This document shows, in pieces, positions 26,947 through 34,869 of a stretch of 64,000 nt of DNA. The translations under genes were made by a program, and so were the position numbers. The stretch spans positions 2,728,001-2,792,000 of the forward strand of contig NZ_CP119989.1 of assembly GCF_029338555.1 (NCBI RefSeq), read 5' to 3'. The notes below the pieces were generated by a model, which saw only the letters and a list, made by a program, of their open reading frames with translations, was not told the origin of the DNA and ran no database searches. Source of the DNA: Halobaculum marinum (lineage in GTDB: Archaea > Halobacteriota > Halobacteria > Halobacteriales > Haloferacaceae). Positions within the stretch are counted from its first letter, which is position 1. Every line of letters begins with the position of its first letter.

Positions 26947-28482
26947 ATGGCACCTCCACAGACCGACCTCGAGTCGACGGTCACCGACGACGCCCCCGAG
27001 GCGTACCGCGATCTCATGGACCGCTACGCGCGCGTGGCGAACCTGGAGAGCGGCGCCGGCGTCCTCTACTGGGACCAGCAGGTGATGATGCCGACCGGCG
27101 GCACCCCCGCCCGCGGGAAGCAGTTGTCGGCGCTGTCGGCGACGACCCACGAGAAACTGACGAGCGACGCGATGGCCGACGCGCTCGACGCCGCCGAGGA
27201 CGCCGACCTGAACGACGAGCAGGCCGCGAACGTCCGCGAGGTCCGACGCCGGCACGACCGGAACCGGTCGCTCCCGGAGGAGTTGGTCGAGGAGTTGACC
27301 GAACAGCAGTCCCACAGCCAACAGGTGTGGCAGGACGCGAAGGCCGACGACGACTTCGCCCACTTCGCGCCGACGCTGGAGACGCTGCGTGACCTCCACG
27401 TCGAGCGCGCCGAGGCCATCGACCCGGACCGCCCGGCCTACGAGGTGATGTACGAGGACGGCGAACCGTACCTGCCGCTGGAGCGCCTGGAGGAGATCTT
27501 CGAGGAACTGAAGGCGGGGCTCGTCCCGCTCATCGAGGACATCGCCGACTCGGCCGTCGACCTCCCGTCGCCGTTCGTCGCGGCCGGCCCGTACGACGAC
27601 GACACCCAGCGCGGCCTCTCGGACGCCGTGCTCGACCTGCTGGCGTACCCCGACGACCGCGGGCGCCTCGACGTGTCCGCCCACCCGTTCACCTCGGGCA
27701 ACCAGTTCGACGCTCGGATCACCACTCGGTTCAAGCCCGAGGACCCGATGGACGCGTTCACCGCGACCGTCCACGAGTTCGGCCACGCCAGCTACGAGTT
27801 GGGCCTGCCGGACGACCGCTTCGGCGAACCGCTGGGCGCGTCGCTGTCCTCGGGCGTCCACGAGAGCCAGAGCCGGTTCTGGGAGAACCACGTCGCCCGC
27901 ACCGAACCGTTCTGGGAGGGGTTCGTCGAGGAGGCGAACGACCACCTCGGCACCGACGCCACGGCCCGCGAGGCGTACGCCGCGGTCAACCAGATCTACC
28001 CGGACAACCTCATCCGCGTCGAGGCGGACGAGTTGACCTACCACCTCCACATCATCCTCCGGTGTGAGATCGACCGCGCGTTCGTCGAGGGCGACATCGG
28101 CGTCGACGAGATTCCCGCCGTGTGGAACGAGAAGATGGACGACTACCTCGGCGTCGTCCCGCCGACCGACACCGACGGCTGTCTGCAGGACATCCACTGG
28201 AGCAGTCGCTTCGCCGCGTTCCAGGGGTACACCATCGGCTCCGTGCTGGCGGCGCAGTTGGACCACGCGATGCGCGCGGAACTGGGCGACGACCGCGTCG
28301 ACGACCTGATCCGCGAGGGCGACCTCGAACCGCTCTGGGAGTGGATGACCGAGAACGTCCACAGCCACGGCCGCCGCTACCCGACCGACGAGTTGGTCGA
28401 GGAGGCCACCGGCGAACCGCTCACCGCCGAGTACTTCCTCGACTACGTCGAGGAGAAGTTCGGCGACCTGTACGACCTGTAG
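26947..28482 (+). CDS. M32 family metallocarboxypeptidase (copy 1)
   Basis: A 511-residue thermostable-carboxypeptidase-1-like enzyme that trims C-terminal amino acids. Zinc motif HEFGH is at about 276-280. The M32 hallmarks are all present: HPFTSGN, DARITTRF, HESQSRFWEN with the third zinc ligand, IRVEADELTY and GCLQDIHWS. The enzyme is cytosolic with no signal. A paralogue of nearly equal length lies at 57409. Copy 1 ends YDL and copy 2 has six more residues. It follows nfo by about 90 bp. Confidence 0.95.
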   Translation: MAPPQTDLESTVTDDAPEAYRDLMDRYARVANLESGAGVLYWDQQVMMPTGGTPARGKQLSALSATTHEKLTSDAMADALDAAEDADLNDEQAANVREVRRRHDRNRSLPEELVEELTEQQSHSQQVWQDAKADDDFAHFAPTLETLRDLHVERAEAIDPDRPAYEVMYEDGEPYLPLERLEEIFEELKAGLVPLIEDIADSAVDLPSPFVAAGPYDDDTQRGLSDAVLDLLAYPDDRGRLDVSAHPFTSGNQFDARITTRFKPEDPMDAFTATVHEFGHASYELGLPDDRFGEPLGASLSSGVHESQSRFWENHVARTEPFWEGFVEEANDHLGTDATAREAYAAVNQIYPDNLIRVEADELTYHLHIILRCEIDRAFVEGDIGVDEIPAVWNEKMDDYLGVVPPTDTDGCLQDIHWSSRFAAFQGYTIGSVLAAQLDHAMRAELGDDRVDDLIREGDLEPLWEWMTENVHSHGRRYPTDELVEEATGEPLTAEYFLDYVEEKFGDLYDL

Positions 28483-28605
28483 CGGCGGCGACGCCCCCAG
28501 GGACCGCGATGGCCGTTGGGGACCGCGAGAACACCGACCGCGACGATTCTCCCGCCGACTACCTCCGCCTTCCGCCGGTTTCAGATTCGAGAGACTCGCC
28601 AGAAG

Positions 28606-28637
28606 GTATATGTTCTACCATGGTATAGCGTACCATG
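28606..28637 (+). promoter_or_regulatory. TATA box and three-half-site repeat before the zinc-finger gene
   Basis: GTATAT at 28606-28611 is a TATA box 30 bp before ATG 28639. Between them TACCATGGTA (28617-28626) is a perfect palindrome, and CATGGTA at 28619-28625 with TACCATG at 28631-28637 forms a 7-5-7 inverted repeat. Three copies of the same half site cover the expected transcription start, so a dimeric repressor could bind here. Confidence 0.55.
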
Positions 28638-28638
28638 T

Positions 28639-28827
28639 ATGGCGTCGGCACCGAGCCCGAACGGCGACCTGTTCGACGAGTTCCTGACCAGTCGCGGCCA
28701 CGACGTAGAGACAGCCCGATGGGAGGAGTCGTATAACAAAAAACAGTGTCCCGACTGTGGCGGTCTCCACGACGGCGACGCTGTGGAGTGCTCGGTGTGC
28801 GGCTGGCGACCGGAGGTCGGTCGCTGA
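28639..28827 (+). CDS. Small zinc-finger protein (HVO_0416-like)
   Basis: A 62-residue protein with two CxxC pairs, CPDCGG and CSVCGW, 15 residues apart (YNKKQCPDCGGLHDGDAVE then CSVCGW), a zinc-ribbon. The N-terminal half (FDEFLTSRGHDVETARWEE) is conserved-looking. From memory it matches a haloarchaeal micro-protein family named after Haloferax HVO_0416. The start at 28639 is set by the TATA box; ATG 28620 is out because it meets a stop at once. The gene carries an operator-like repeat at its start. Function unknown. Confidence 0.78.
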   Translation: MASAPSPNGDLFDEFLTSRGHDVETARWEESYNKKQCPDCGGLHDGDAVECSVCGWRPEVGR

Positions 28828-28977
28828 CCACACGCGGCCCGTAGCACCGTCGTTCGTTCCCACCCCCGGTGTCCGCCGGACACCGTGACGGGGTGGCATC
28901 GACCTTCTGCGACCCGGACACGTCGGTCACGAGCGGAAGCCACGTCGCTTATGAGTCGTGACCGAGAGGACACGGTA

Positions 28978-30831
28978 ATGAGCGAACCGACGGTGACCCG
29001 CCTGTTCGGTGGCCCCGGCAGCGGGAAGACGACCGCGCTCCTCGACCGCGTCGAGGGACTCATCGACGAGGGCGCGGAGATGCGCGACATCCTCGTCGTC
29101 TCGTACACGCGAGCGGCGGCCGCGGAGATCCGCGAACGCCTCGCCGAACGCCTCGACACGACCCCCCGGCACCTCCAGGGGAACGTCGCGACGATGCACG
29201 CGAAGTCGTACGAACTGTTGAACCTCTCGCGCGGCGACGTCGTCGGCGAGGACGACAAAGAGGAGTTCTGTGACGACTACGGCGTCGAGTACGAGGACGA
29301 GTACTCCGGCGGCGGTCGCCGCACCGCGCGGTCGACGACGCTCGGCAACAAGGTCATCGCCACCTCCCAGTGGCTCCAGCGCACGAAGCGCGACGTGGCC
29401 GACTGGTACGACGTCCCCTTCCAGTGGGACGTCGAGGAGGTGCGCCTCCCGCCGGAGATCGACCCCAACGCCCAGGAGGGGAACAAGTACACCCCGACGT
29501 GGCCGGGTGACGACGACCGCCTCGACGTCCCCGAGGCGATCCGCGCGTGGCGCGCCTACAAGGGCGACAACGGGCTGGTCGGCTTCGCCGACATGCTCGA
29601 ACGGGTGAAGCAGCGCTCGCTGCTCCCGAACGTCGACCACCTCGTCATCGACGAGTTCCAGGACATCACGACGCTCCAGTACGACGTGTACCAGGAGTGG
29701 AAGCCCCACATGAAGTCGTGTCTCATCGCCGGTGACGACGACCAGGTCGTGTACGCGTGGCAGGGCGCCGACCCCGCACTCCTGCTCGACACCGAGGTCG
29801 ACAACGACGAGGTGCTCCCCAACTCCTACCGCCTCCCCTCCAACATCCTCAACGTCGTCAACACGGAGATCCGTCACATCGAGAAGCGACAGGAGAAGGA
29901 CCTCAAGCCGCGCAAGGAGGGCGGCGTCGTCGAGGCCGTCGACTCGCCGTCGATGCTCGACCTCGTGCGTAACGTCCGCCACACGATCCAGTCCACCGAC
30001 GACGAGACGGTGATGGTGCTGTTCCGGGCGCGCTACCAGATGTTCGACTTCATCGACGAGTTCATCTCCGAGGGGATTCCGTTCTCGTGTCTCACCGACC
30101 AGCGGATGTGGACCGACCGCCTCAACGACTACGTCCGCGCGGTCGAAGCCGTCGAGCGCGACGAGGCGCTGACGGCGCTGCAGGCGCGTCGTCTCGCCGA
30201 CATCCTGCAAGACTCGGCGTTCGGCTCCAACGAACGCGACGAGTTGTACGACTTCCTCGACGAGGTCGAGGAGACCGCCGAGGAGGACGACCTCGCGGAG
30301 ATCCCGCTGTCGCCGGAGGACGTCACCGACCGCGTGCCGTTCATGCCCGACGGCCCCGCCGCCGCCGACATGGCCCGCAAGATCACCAGTTTCCAGCGCA
30401 AGTCGCTGAAGGCGTACTTCGCGGGCGACTACACCGGCGAGGACTCCGACCGCGTCCGCCTCGGCACGATCCACTCCGCGAAGGGTCGCGAGGCCGACCA
30501 CGTGTTCGTCAACACCGACCTCACCGAGAAGGTCGTCGAGCAGATGGCCGCCCAGGCCGAGCAGAACGGCCTCGACGTCACCGGCGTCGACGGCGAGGAG
30601 TTCACGAAGTCGACGAATCCGGTCCCCGTCCTGACGGACAACGAGCGCCGCGTGTTCTACGTCGGGATGTCCCGCGCCCGCGAGCGCCTCGTCCTCATGC
30701 AGAACCTCGTCAACGGCGCCCCCACGCTCCCCATCTCGGTCGTCCTCCACAACGAGGTCCGCGAGGGCGACCCGCAGGAGATCGTCGACGAGATCGTCGA
30801 GACGGCCGAGGCGCCCGAGCCAGAAGCGTAG
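28978..30831 (+). CDS. UvrD/REP-type SF1 DNA helicase
   Basis: A 617-residue superfamily 1 helicase. Walker A is GGPGSGKTTAL at residues 10-20. SYTRAAAAEIRERL is motif Ia, VIDEFQDITTLQYDVY motif II, AGDDDQVVYAWQGA motif III, and IHSAKGREADHVF with FYVGMSRARERL motifs V and VI. Motif VI has MS where many relatives have LT. ATG 28978 is preferred; an ATG at 28951 adds nine residues. It likely acts in DNA repair or recombination. Its TAG is followed directly by the ATG of the next gene. Confidence 0.93.
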   Translation: MSEPTVTRLFGGPGSGKTTALLDRVEGLIDEGAEMRDILVVSYTRAAAAEIRERLAERLDTTPRHLQGNVATMHAKSYELLNLSRGDVVGEDDKEEFCDDYGVEYEDEYSGGGRRTARSTTLGNKVIATSQWLQRTKRDVADWYDVPFQWDVEEVRLPPEIDPNAQEGNKYTPTWPGDDDRLDVPEAIRAWRAYKGDNGLVGFADMLERVKQRSLLPNVDHLVIDEFQDITTLQYDVYQEWKPHMKSCLIAGDDDQVVYAWQGADPALLLDTEVDNDEVLPNSYRLPSNILNVVNTEIRHIEKRQEKDLKPRKEGGVVEAVDSPSMLDLVRNVRHTIQSTDDETVMVLFRARYQMFDFIDEFISEGIPFSCLTDQRMWTDRLNDYVRAVEAVERDEALTALQARRLADILQDSAFGSNERDELYDFLDEVEETAEEDDLAEIPLSPEDVTDRVPFMPDGPAAADMARKITSFQRKSLKAYFAGDYTGEDSDRVRLGTIHSAKGREADHVFVNTDLTEKVVEQMAAQAEQNGLDVTGVDGEEFTKSTNPVPVLTDNERRVFYVGMSRARERLVLMQNLVNGAPTLPISVVLHNEVREGDPQEIVDEIVETAEAPEPEA

Positions 30832-32034
30832 ATGGTCGACGCGGACTCCGTCGACGACGACGGCGATCCGGACGCACCCGGGACCGACTACGGCCCACTC
30901 GCCGACGAACTGGCCGCCCGCGACGCCGTCGGGTGCGTCGCCGTCGGCGACCGCTTCGACGACGACCTCCGCTACCTCACCCGCTTTTCGGGGCCCGACC
31001 GCGACTACGCGTTCGTCCTGACGCTCGGGAGCGACGGCGCCCCCCACACCGCACTGTGTGCACCCGCGCTGTTCGACGAGCAGGCCCGTCGAGAATTCCC
31101 GGGCGACACGGTCGGGGTCGACCGGCAAGGCGACCCCGCGGGCGTCCGCGCGGCCGCCGCACTCGCCGACGCCGGTCACGACTCGGGGACGGTGCTCGTC
31201 CCGCAGGGCATCCCCCACGACGCCGCCGTCTACCTGGAGAACGCCGGCTACGAGGTCGCCTCGACCGACGCAGTCGCCCGTGCTCGCGAGACGAAGACAA
31301 CCGCCGAACTTGATCGCCTCCGTCGCGTCCAGCGCGCGGCGATCCGCGGGATCCGACGGGCCGAGACGGTGCTCGCGGAGGCGACCGTCGACCCGGACCG
31401 CGACGAGGTGCGCTGGAACGGCGGCGTCCTCTCGACCGAGCGCCTCCGCCGACAGGTGAACGAGGTGCTCGCCGCCCACGGGGTCCGCGACGCGGGCAAC
31501 ACCGTGATCGGTGCAGGCGCGACCGCCGCCGACCTCCACTACACTGGCACGGACGTGATCCGACCGGGGGAGACCGTCCTGCTCGACGTGTCGCCGCGCG
31601 GCCCCGACGGCTACTACGGCGACGTGACGCGGACGTTCGCGGTCGACCCCGAGGGCGGGTGGGACCGCCGGGCGTACCTCGCGGTCGAAGCCGCCCGCGA
31701 GGCCGCGCTGGAGGAGGTCGCCGCCGGCGTCCCCGCCGCCACGGTCCACGAGGAGGCCGCCGCCGAGTTGGCGGCCCACGGGTTCCGCGTCGACTCCAGC
31801 GAGGTGGGCTTCACCCACTCGACGGGGCACGGCGTCGGCGTCTCGCTCCACGAAGGACCGTCGCTCACGGCGGACGAGGACCTGGAAGCGGGGAACGTGC
31901 TCACCATCGAGCCGGGGGTGTACGACCCCTCAGAGGGCGGCGTCCGCCTGGAGGACTTGATCGTCGTCACCGGGGACGGCTTCGAGTTCCTCGGCGAGTA
32001 CCCGTTCTCGCTGGTGCCGCAGAAGCGGGACTGA
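30832..32034 (+). CDS. M24 family metallopeptidase (Xaa-Pro peptidase-like)
   Basis: A 400-residue pita-bread-fold peptidase. Metal ligands are visible: Asp in VLLDVSPRG, Asp in YYGDVTRTF, His in HSTGHGVGVSLHEG, Glu in LTIEPGVY and Glu in VRLEDLIVV. The N-terminal creatinase-like domain spans about residues 20-150. It probably cleaves Xaa-Pro dipeptides; other M24 activities are possible. The ATG follows the helicase stop with no intervening base, so cotranscription is near certain, though a functional link is unclear. Confidence 0.93.
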   Translation: MVDADSVDDDGDPDAPGTDYGPLADELAARDAVGCVAVGDRFDDDLRYLTRFSGPDRDYAFVLTLGSDGAPHTALCAPALFDEQARREFPGDTVGVDRQGDPAGVRAAAALADAGHDSGTVLVPQGIPHDAAVYLENAGYEVASTDAVARARETKTTAELDRLRRVQRAAIRGIRRAETVLAEATVDPDRDEVRWNGGVLSTERLRRQVNEVLAAHGVRDAGNTVIGAGATAADLHYTGTDVIRPGETVLLDVSPRGPDGYYGDVTRTFAVDPEGGWDRRAYLAVEAAREAALEEVAAGVPAATVHEEAAAELAAHGFRVDSSEVGFTHSTGHGVGVSLHEGPSLTADEDLEAGNVLTIEPGVYDPSEGGVRLEDLIVVTGDGFEFLGEYPFSLVPQKRD

Positions 32035-32065
32035 CCGGCGCTCCCGGGGTCCGCTCCCAGGGTCG

Positions 32066-32323
32066 CTACTCTTCAGACTCGTCCGACGACTCGCCCGGCG
32101 CCTTGACCACCGAGCCGACGGCCTTCTCGGCCACCGTGCCGGGCACGTCGTCGGGCGTCGTGAGGCGCCGCGGGAGCAGGACCATGAGGGCGGCGACGAC
32201 GAGCACGCCGACGCCGAGGGCGGTCTGGCCGTCGACGATCTGTTGGATCCCGTAGACTGCGACCGGGAGCGCGAAGATCAGCGTCGCCGCGAGGCCGAGT
32301 TGTTCGAGGATGCCGAGTGCCAC
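32066..32323 (-). CDS. Small membrane protein
   Basis: An 85-residue protein from GTG 32321-32323 (VALGILEQLGLAATLIFALP). It has two membrane helices (about 7-28 and 38-54), then LPRRLTTPDDVPGTVAEKAVGSVVKAPGE and an acidic tail. An ATG at 32410 would add residues overlapping the next gene and looks unlikely. It resembles a conserved haloarchaeal membrane-protein family of unknown role. It is downstream of the DUF502 gene on the same strand (52 bp). Confidence 0.7.
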   Translation of the reverse strand: MALGILEQLGLAATLIFALPVAVYGIQQIVDGQTALGVGVLVVAALMVLLPRRLTTPDDVPGTVAEKAVGSVVKAPGESSDESEE

Positions 32324-32375
32324 AGGAGCCGGTACCGTGTGTCGCGTCGAAAGGCTGTCGCCTTCGTTCCCCGAG

Positions 32376-33050
32376 TTACTCCCCGTCTCCGTCGGTGACG
32401 ACGACGTCACCGCTCGGCGCGACGACCGACGGGAGCTTCTCGGGGTCGTCGACGGACAGGCCGGTCGTGACGAGCAGACGGATGCCGCGGGCGACGCTCA
32501 TGTCGATCTCGTCGTAGTCGTCGGGGTGCATCATCGCCAACTTCCCCGCCGTCGGGTTCGGGCTGTGGGGGAAGAAGACGGTCATCAACTCATCGCCGGC
32601 CACCCGTCGAACGCCCCGCGGCGCGGGGTTGGTGACGAACCCGATGGCCCAGGTGCCGTCGCGGGGGAACTCCGCGATCACGACGCGGTCGAAGCCGTCC
32701 CCGGGCGCCGCCAGCGACTCGCTCACCTGCCGGACGCCGAAGTACACCGCCCGAACGATCGGGAGCAGTCGAACGCCGCGTTCGAAGCCGCCGAACAGCC
32801 GACGGCCCGCCTCGTTGGAGGCGACGAAGCCGAGCAGCGTGACGCCGAAGGCGATGATCACAACCGCCAGCACCGTCGCCAGCGCCTCGTTGCCGACGAG
32901 TTCGGCGAGCCCGGTGCCGCTGACGACGGGCGCGAGCGTGACGGTGAGGCGGTTCACCGCGAAGTCGAGCACGAACAGCGTGACCGCCAGCGGGAGCACG
33001 AGAAACAGCCCCGCGACGAAACTGGACCGCAGCCGCGTGAAGGCATCCAT
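32376..33050 (-). CDS. DUF502 family membrane protein
   Basis: A 224-residue protein with two N-terminal membrane helices (about 11-33 and 58-80). A soluble domain follows, containing LPIVRAVYFGVRQVSESL, FPRDGTWAIGFVTN and VFFPHSPNPTAGKLAMMHPDD. The last two are hallmark phrases of DUF502 proteins, which are widespread and related to plant COV proteins. The biochemical role is not established. It is divergent from ribE. Confidence 0.9.
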   Translation of the reverse strand: MDAFTRLRSSFVAGLFLVLPLAVTLFVLDFAVNRLTVTLAPVVSGTGLAELVGNEALATVLAVVIIAFGVTLLGFVASNEAGRRLFGGFERGVRLLPIVRAVYFGVRQVSESLAAPGDGFDRVVIAEFPRDGTWAIGFVTNPAPRGVRRVAGDELMTVFFPHSPNPTAGKLAMMHPDDYDEIDMSVARGIRLLVTTGLSVDDPEKLPSVVAPSGDVVVTDGDGE

Positions 33051-33145
33051 ACCGTCGGACGCGAGCGCCCGGACATAAGTCCACCCACCGGATCGATCGT
33101 CACGCCTTCGGAACGCTTTCCACTTGTGGAACCCGACGTGGGAGC

Positions 33146-33802
33146 ATGTTCACCGGAATCGTGGAGACCGCCGGCGAGGTCGTGGGGCGCGAGGAGACGC
33201 CCGAGGGCCTGCGCCTGCGCGTCGCCGCAGACGGCCTCGACGACCTCCACCACGGCCAGTCTATCGCCGTCAGCGGCGTCTGCCTCACCGTCGAAGAGTT
33301 CGGCGCCGTCGACGACGCCTCGGACGCCGACCGCTCGTGGTTCTCCGTGTTCCTCGCCGCCGAGACGGTCGCGAAGACGTACCTCGACGAGGTGCACGAG
33401 GGCGACACCGTCAACATCGAGCGCGCGCTCGCCGCCGACGGCCGCTTCGACGGCCACGTCGTCCAAGGGCACGTCGACACCACCGCCGAGGTTCGCGCCG
33501 TCGAGCAGGTCGGCGAGGACTGGCGGTTCACCTTCGCCATCCCGGAGGGATTCGGACAGTACATCGTGGACAAGGGGTCGGTCGCGCTCGACGGCATCTC
33601 GCTCACGGTCGCGGAGAAACGTGACGACGAGTTCGACGTCGCCATCATCCCGACTACCTACGACCTGACGAACCTCTCGGAGAAGGAGCCGGGCGACTCG
33701 GTCCACGTCGAGGTGGACGTGGTCGCGAAGTACGTCGAGAACATGCTGGAGGGGTACGCGGAGTCGCTGTTGGCGGACGCCCCGAGGCCGGCGGACGACT
33801 GA
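33146..33802 (+). CDS. ribE: Riboflavin synthase
   Basis: A 218-residue enzyme that dismutates two 6,7-dimethyl-8-ribityllumazines into riboflavin. Two lumazine-binding repeats are clear: MFTGIVETAGEV with ISVSGVCLTV-like AVSGVCLTVEEF in the first half, and GHVVQGHVDTTAEV with LDGISLTVAE in the second. The end is EVDVVAKYVENML, the usual trimerisation helix. This is the bacterial-type alpha chain, found in haloarchaea in place of the archaeal RibC. An acidic tail is lacking. Confidence 0.95.
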   Translation: MFTGIVETAGEVVGREETPEGLRLRVAADGLDDLHHGQSIAVSGVCLTVEEFGAVDDASDADRSWFSVFLAAETVAKTYLDEVHEGDTVNIERALAADGRFDGHVVQGHVDTTAEVRAVEQVGEDWRFTFAIPEGFGQYIVDKGSVALDGISLTVAEKRDDEFDVAIIPTTYDLTNLSEKEPGDSVHVEVDVVAKYVENMLEGYAESLLADAPRPADD

Positions 33803-33934
33803 GCAGGCGACACCGGACTCGCTTCGTCCGCGCTCGCTCCGCACGTCGTCGCGTCATCACGCCAGACGCGGGGTCGACCCACGGCGAGACAGGCCGTCCG
33901 CTCGCGTCGCTCGCGATGTGGGTCCGGCAGAAAA

Positions 33935-33961
33935 CGCCAGGACAGGGATTTAAACTCCTGA
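33935..33961 (-). repeat. Degenerate copy of the tRNA-Ser 3' end
   Basis: Bases 33935-33951 (CGCCAGGACAGGGATTT) are identical to 34094-34111 less one position at the junction: they match the discriminator, acceptor 3' strand and half of the T-arm of tRNA-Ser. The following bases keep a weakened T-stem (CAGGA against CCCTG on the minus strand) and then diverge. It looks like an old attachment-site duplication or tRNA remnant, 159 bp from the intact gene. Confidence 0.65.
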
Positions 33962-34093
33962 AGACGGTCGCCTCGCTCCGCTCGGCGCTGCGACTTCCGT
34001 GTTCAACTCCCTGTCGCGCAGGTCGTCCGCGCTCGCTGGGTCGCTCGCACACGCTACGCGGTGCTCGTGTGGGTTGCTCGCGCGTAAAAACGA

Positions 34094-34174
34094 CGCCAGG
34101 ACAGGGATTTGAACCCTGGATCCCAAGGGGAACACGCTTTCCAGGCGTGCGCCTTACCACTCGGCCATCCTGGC
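34094..34174 (-). tRNA. tRNA-Ser (anticodon GGA)
   Basis: Reading the minus strand, the acceptor stem pairs GCCAGGA with TCCTGGC (7 bp), followed by discriminator G typical of serine tRNAs. The D-arm contains GGCCGAGTGGTAAGGC. The anticodon loop is CTGGAAA within stem CACGC/GCGTG, giving anticodon GGA (codons UCC/UCU). A long variable arm (TTCCCCTTGGGA) marks a class II tRNA, and the T-arm is CAGGG-TTCAAAT-CCCTG. CCA is not encoded. No intron is seen. Confidence 0.95.
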
Positions 34175-34203
34175 TCGCATCGTCACGTACCTCCCTGTCG
34201 AGT

Positions 34204-34407
34204 TTAAGCCTGTCCTTTCCGCGCGAGTCGATGCTCGAATCGATAGGCCGCGGCGGCCACCACGAGGCCCACCGCGGCGGCGACGCCGAACAGGCCGGCG
34301 AAGCCGAACGGCAGCCCCGAGCCGAGTAGCACGAGGCCTTGGCCGCCGACGAGGACGACGAACAGACCGATCGCCCCCCACAGCAGCGCCGACTTCCGAC
34401 GGGTCAC
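34204..34407 (-). CDS. Small two-helix membrane protein
   Basis: A 67-residue protein with two hydrophobic helices (about 8-29 and 33-54) separated by a Gly/Pro turn, with basic ends (MTRRKSALLW and FEHRLARKGQA). The topology is a simple hairpin. It starts 3 bp after the ridA stop, so it belongs to the ilvA-ridA strand group. Function unknown. Confidence 0.7.
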   Translation of the reverse strand: MTRRKSALLWGAIGLFVVLVGGQGLVLLGSGLPFGFAGLFGVAAAVGLVVAAAAYRFEHRLARKGQA

Positions 34408-34410
34408 GAC

Positions 34411-34791
34411 CTACTCCAGCGCGACGACCGCCTCGATTTCGACGCCGACGCCCTTCGGGAGCGCGCCCGCCTGCACCGCCGAGCGCGCCGGTGGCTCCTC
34501 GTCGAAGTAGGTGGCGTACGTCTCGTTCATCTCCTCGAAGTCGTCGATGTCCGCGAGGAACACCGTCGTCTTGAGCACGTCCGCGGCCTCGGCGCCCGCC
34601 TCCTCGACGATGGCGAGGAGGTTGTCGAGCGCGAGTTCCGTCTGCTCGGCGATGGGGGCGTCGTCTTTCAGGTCGCCGTCGGGGGTCAGGGGGATCTGGC
34701 CCGCGGTGAACAGCAGGTCGCCGTTCGTCGTCGCCTGACTGTACGCGCCGACCGCCGCCGGAGCCTCGTCCGTGGAGACGATCCGTTTCAT
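34411..34791 (-). CDS. ridA: RidA family enamine/imine deaminase
   Basis: A 126-residue YjgF/YER057c/UK114 protein. It hydrolyses reactive 2-aminoacrylate and 2-aminocrotonate released by PLP enzymes such as threonine deaminase. Signature elements are APAAVGAYSQATTNGDLLFTAGQIPL and the catalytic-Arg region PPARSAVQAGALPKG, followed by VEIEAVVAL. The start at 34791 (MKRIVSTDEAP) is the family start. It lies 78 bp downstream of ilvA on the same strand, a direct enzyme and clean-up pairing. Confidence 0.96.
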   Translation of the reverse strand: MKRIVSTDEAPAAVGAYSQATTNGDLLFTAGQIPLTPDGDLKDDAPIAEQTELALDNLLAIVEEAGAEAADVLKTTVFLADIDDFEEMNETYATYFDEEPPARSAVQAGALPKGVGVEIEAVVALE

Positions 34792-34869
34792 ACCCGCGAC
34801 TGCGGCGCGCCGTCTCATAAATCGGCCGTTCGTGCGCCGTGTCGACGCGGACGACTCTGGCCCCGCCGC

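Noticed and set aside
28927-31851. Open frame of 974 codons antisense to the helicase and M24 genes
   Set aside because: It spans two well-supported genes on the other strand and has a low-complexity, non-acidic translation. Helicase and peptidase motifs on the plus strand explain the region.
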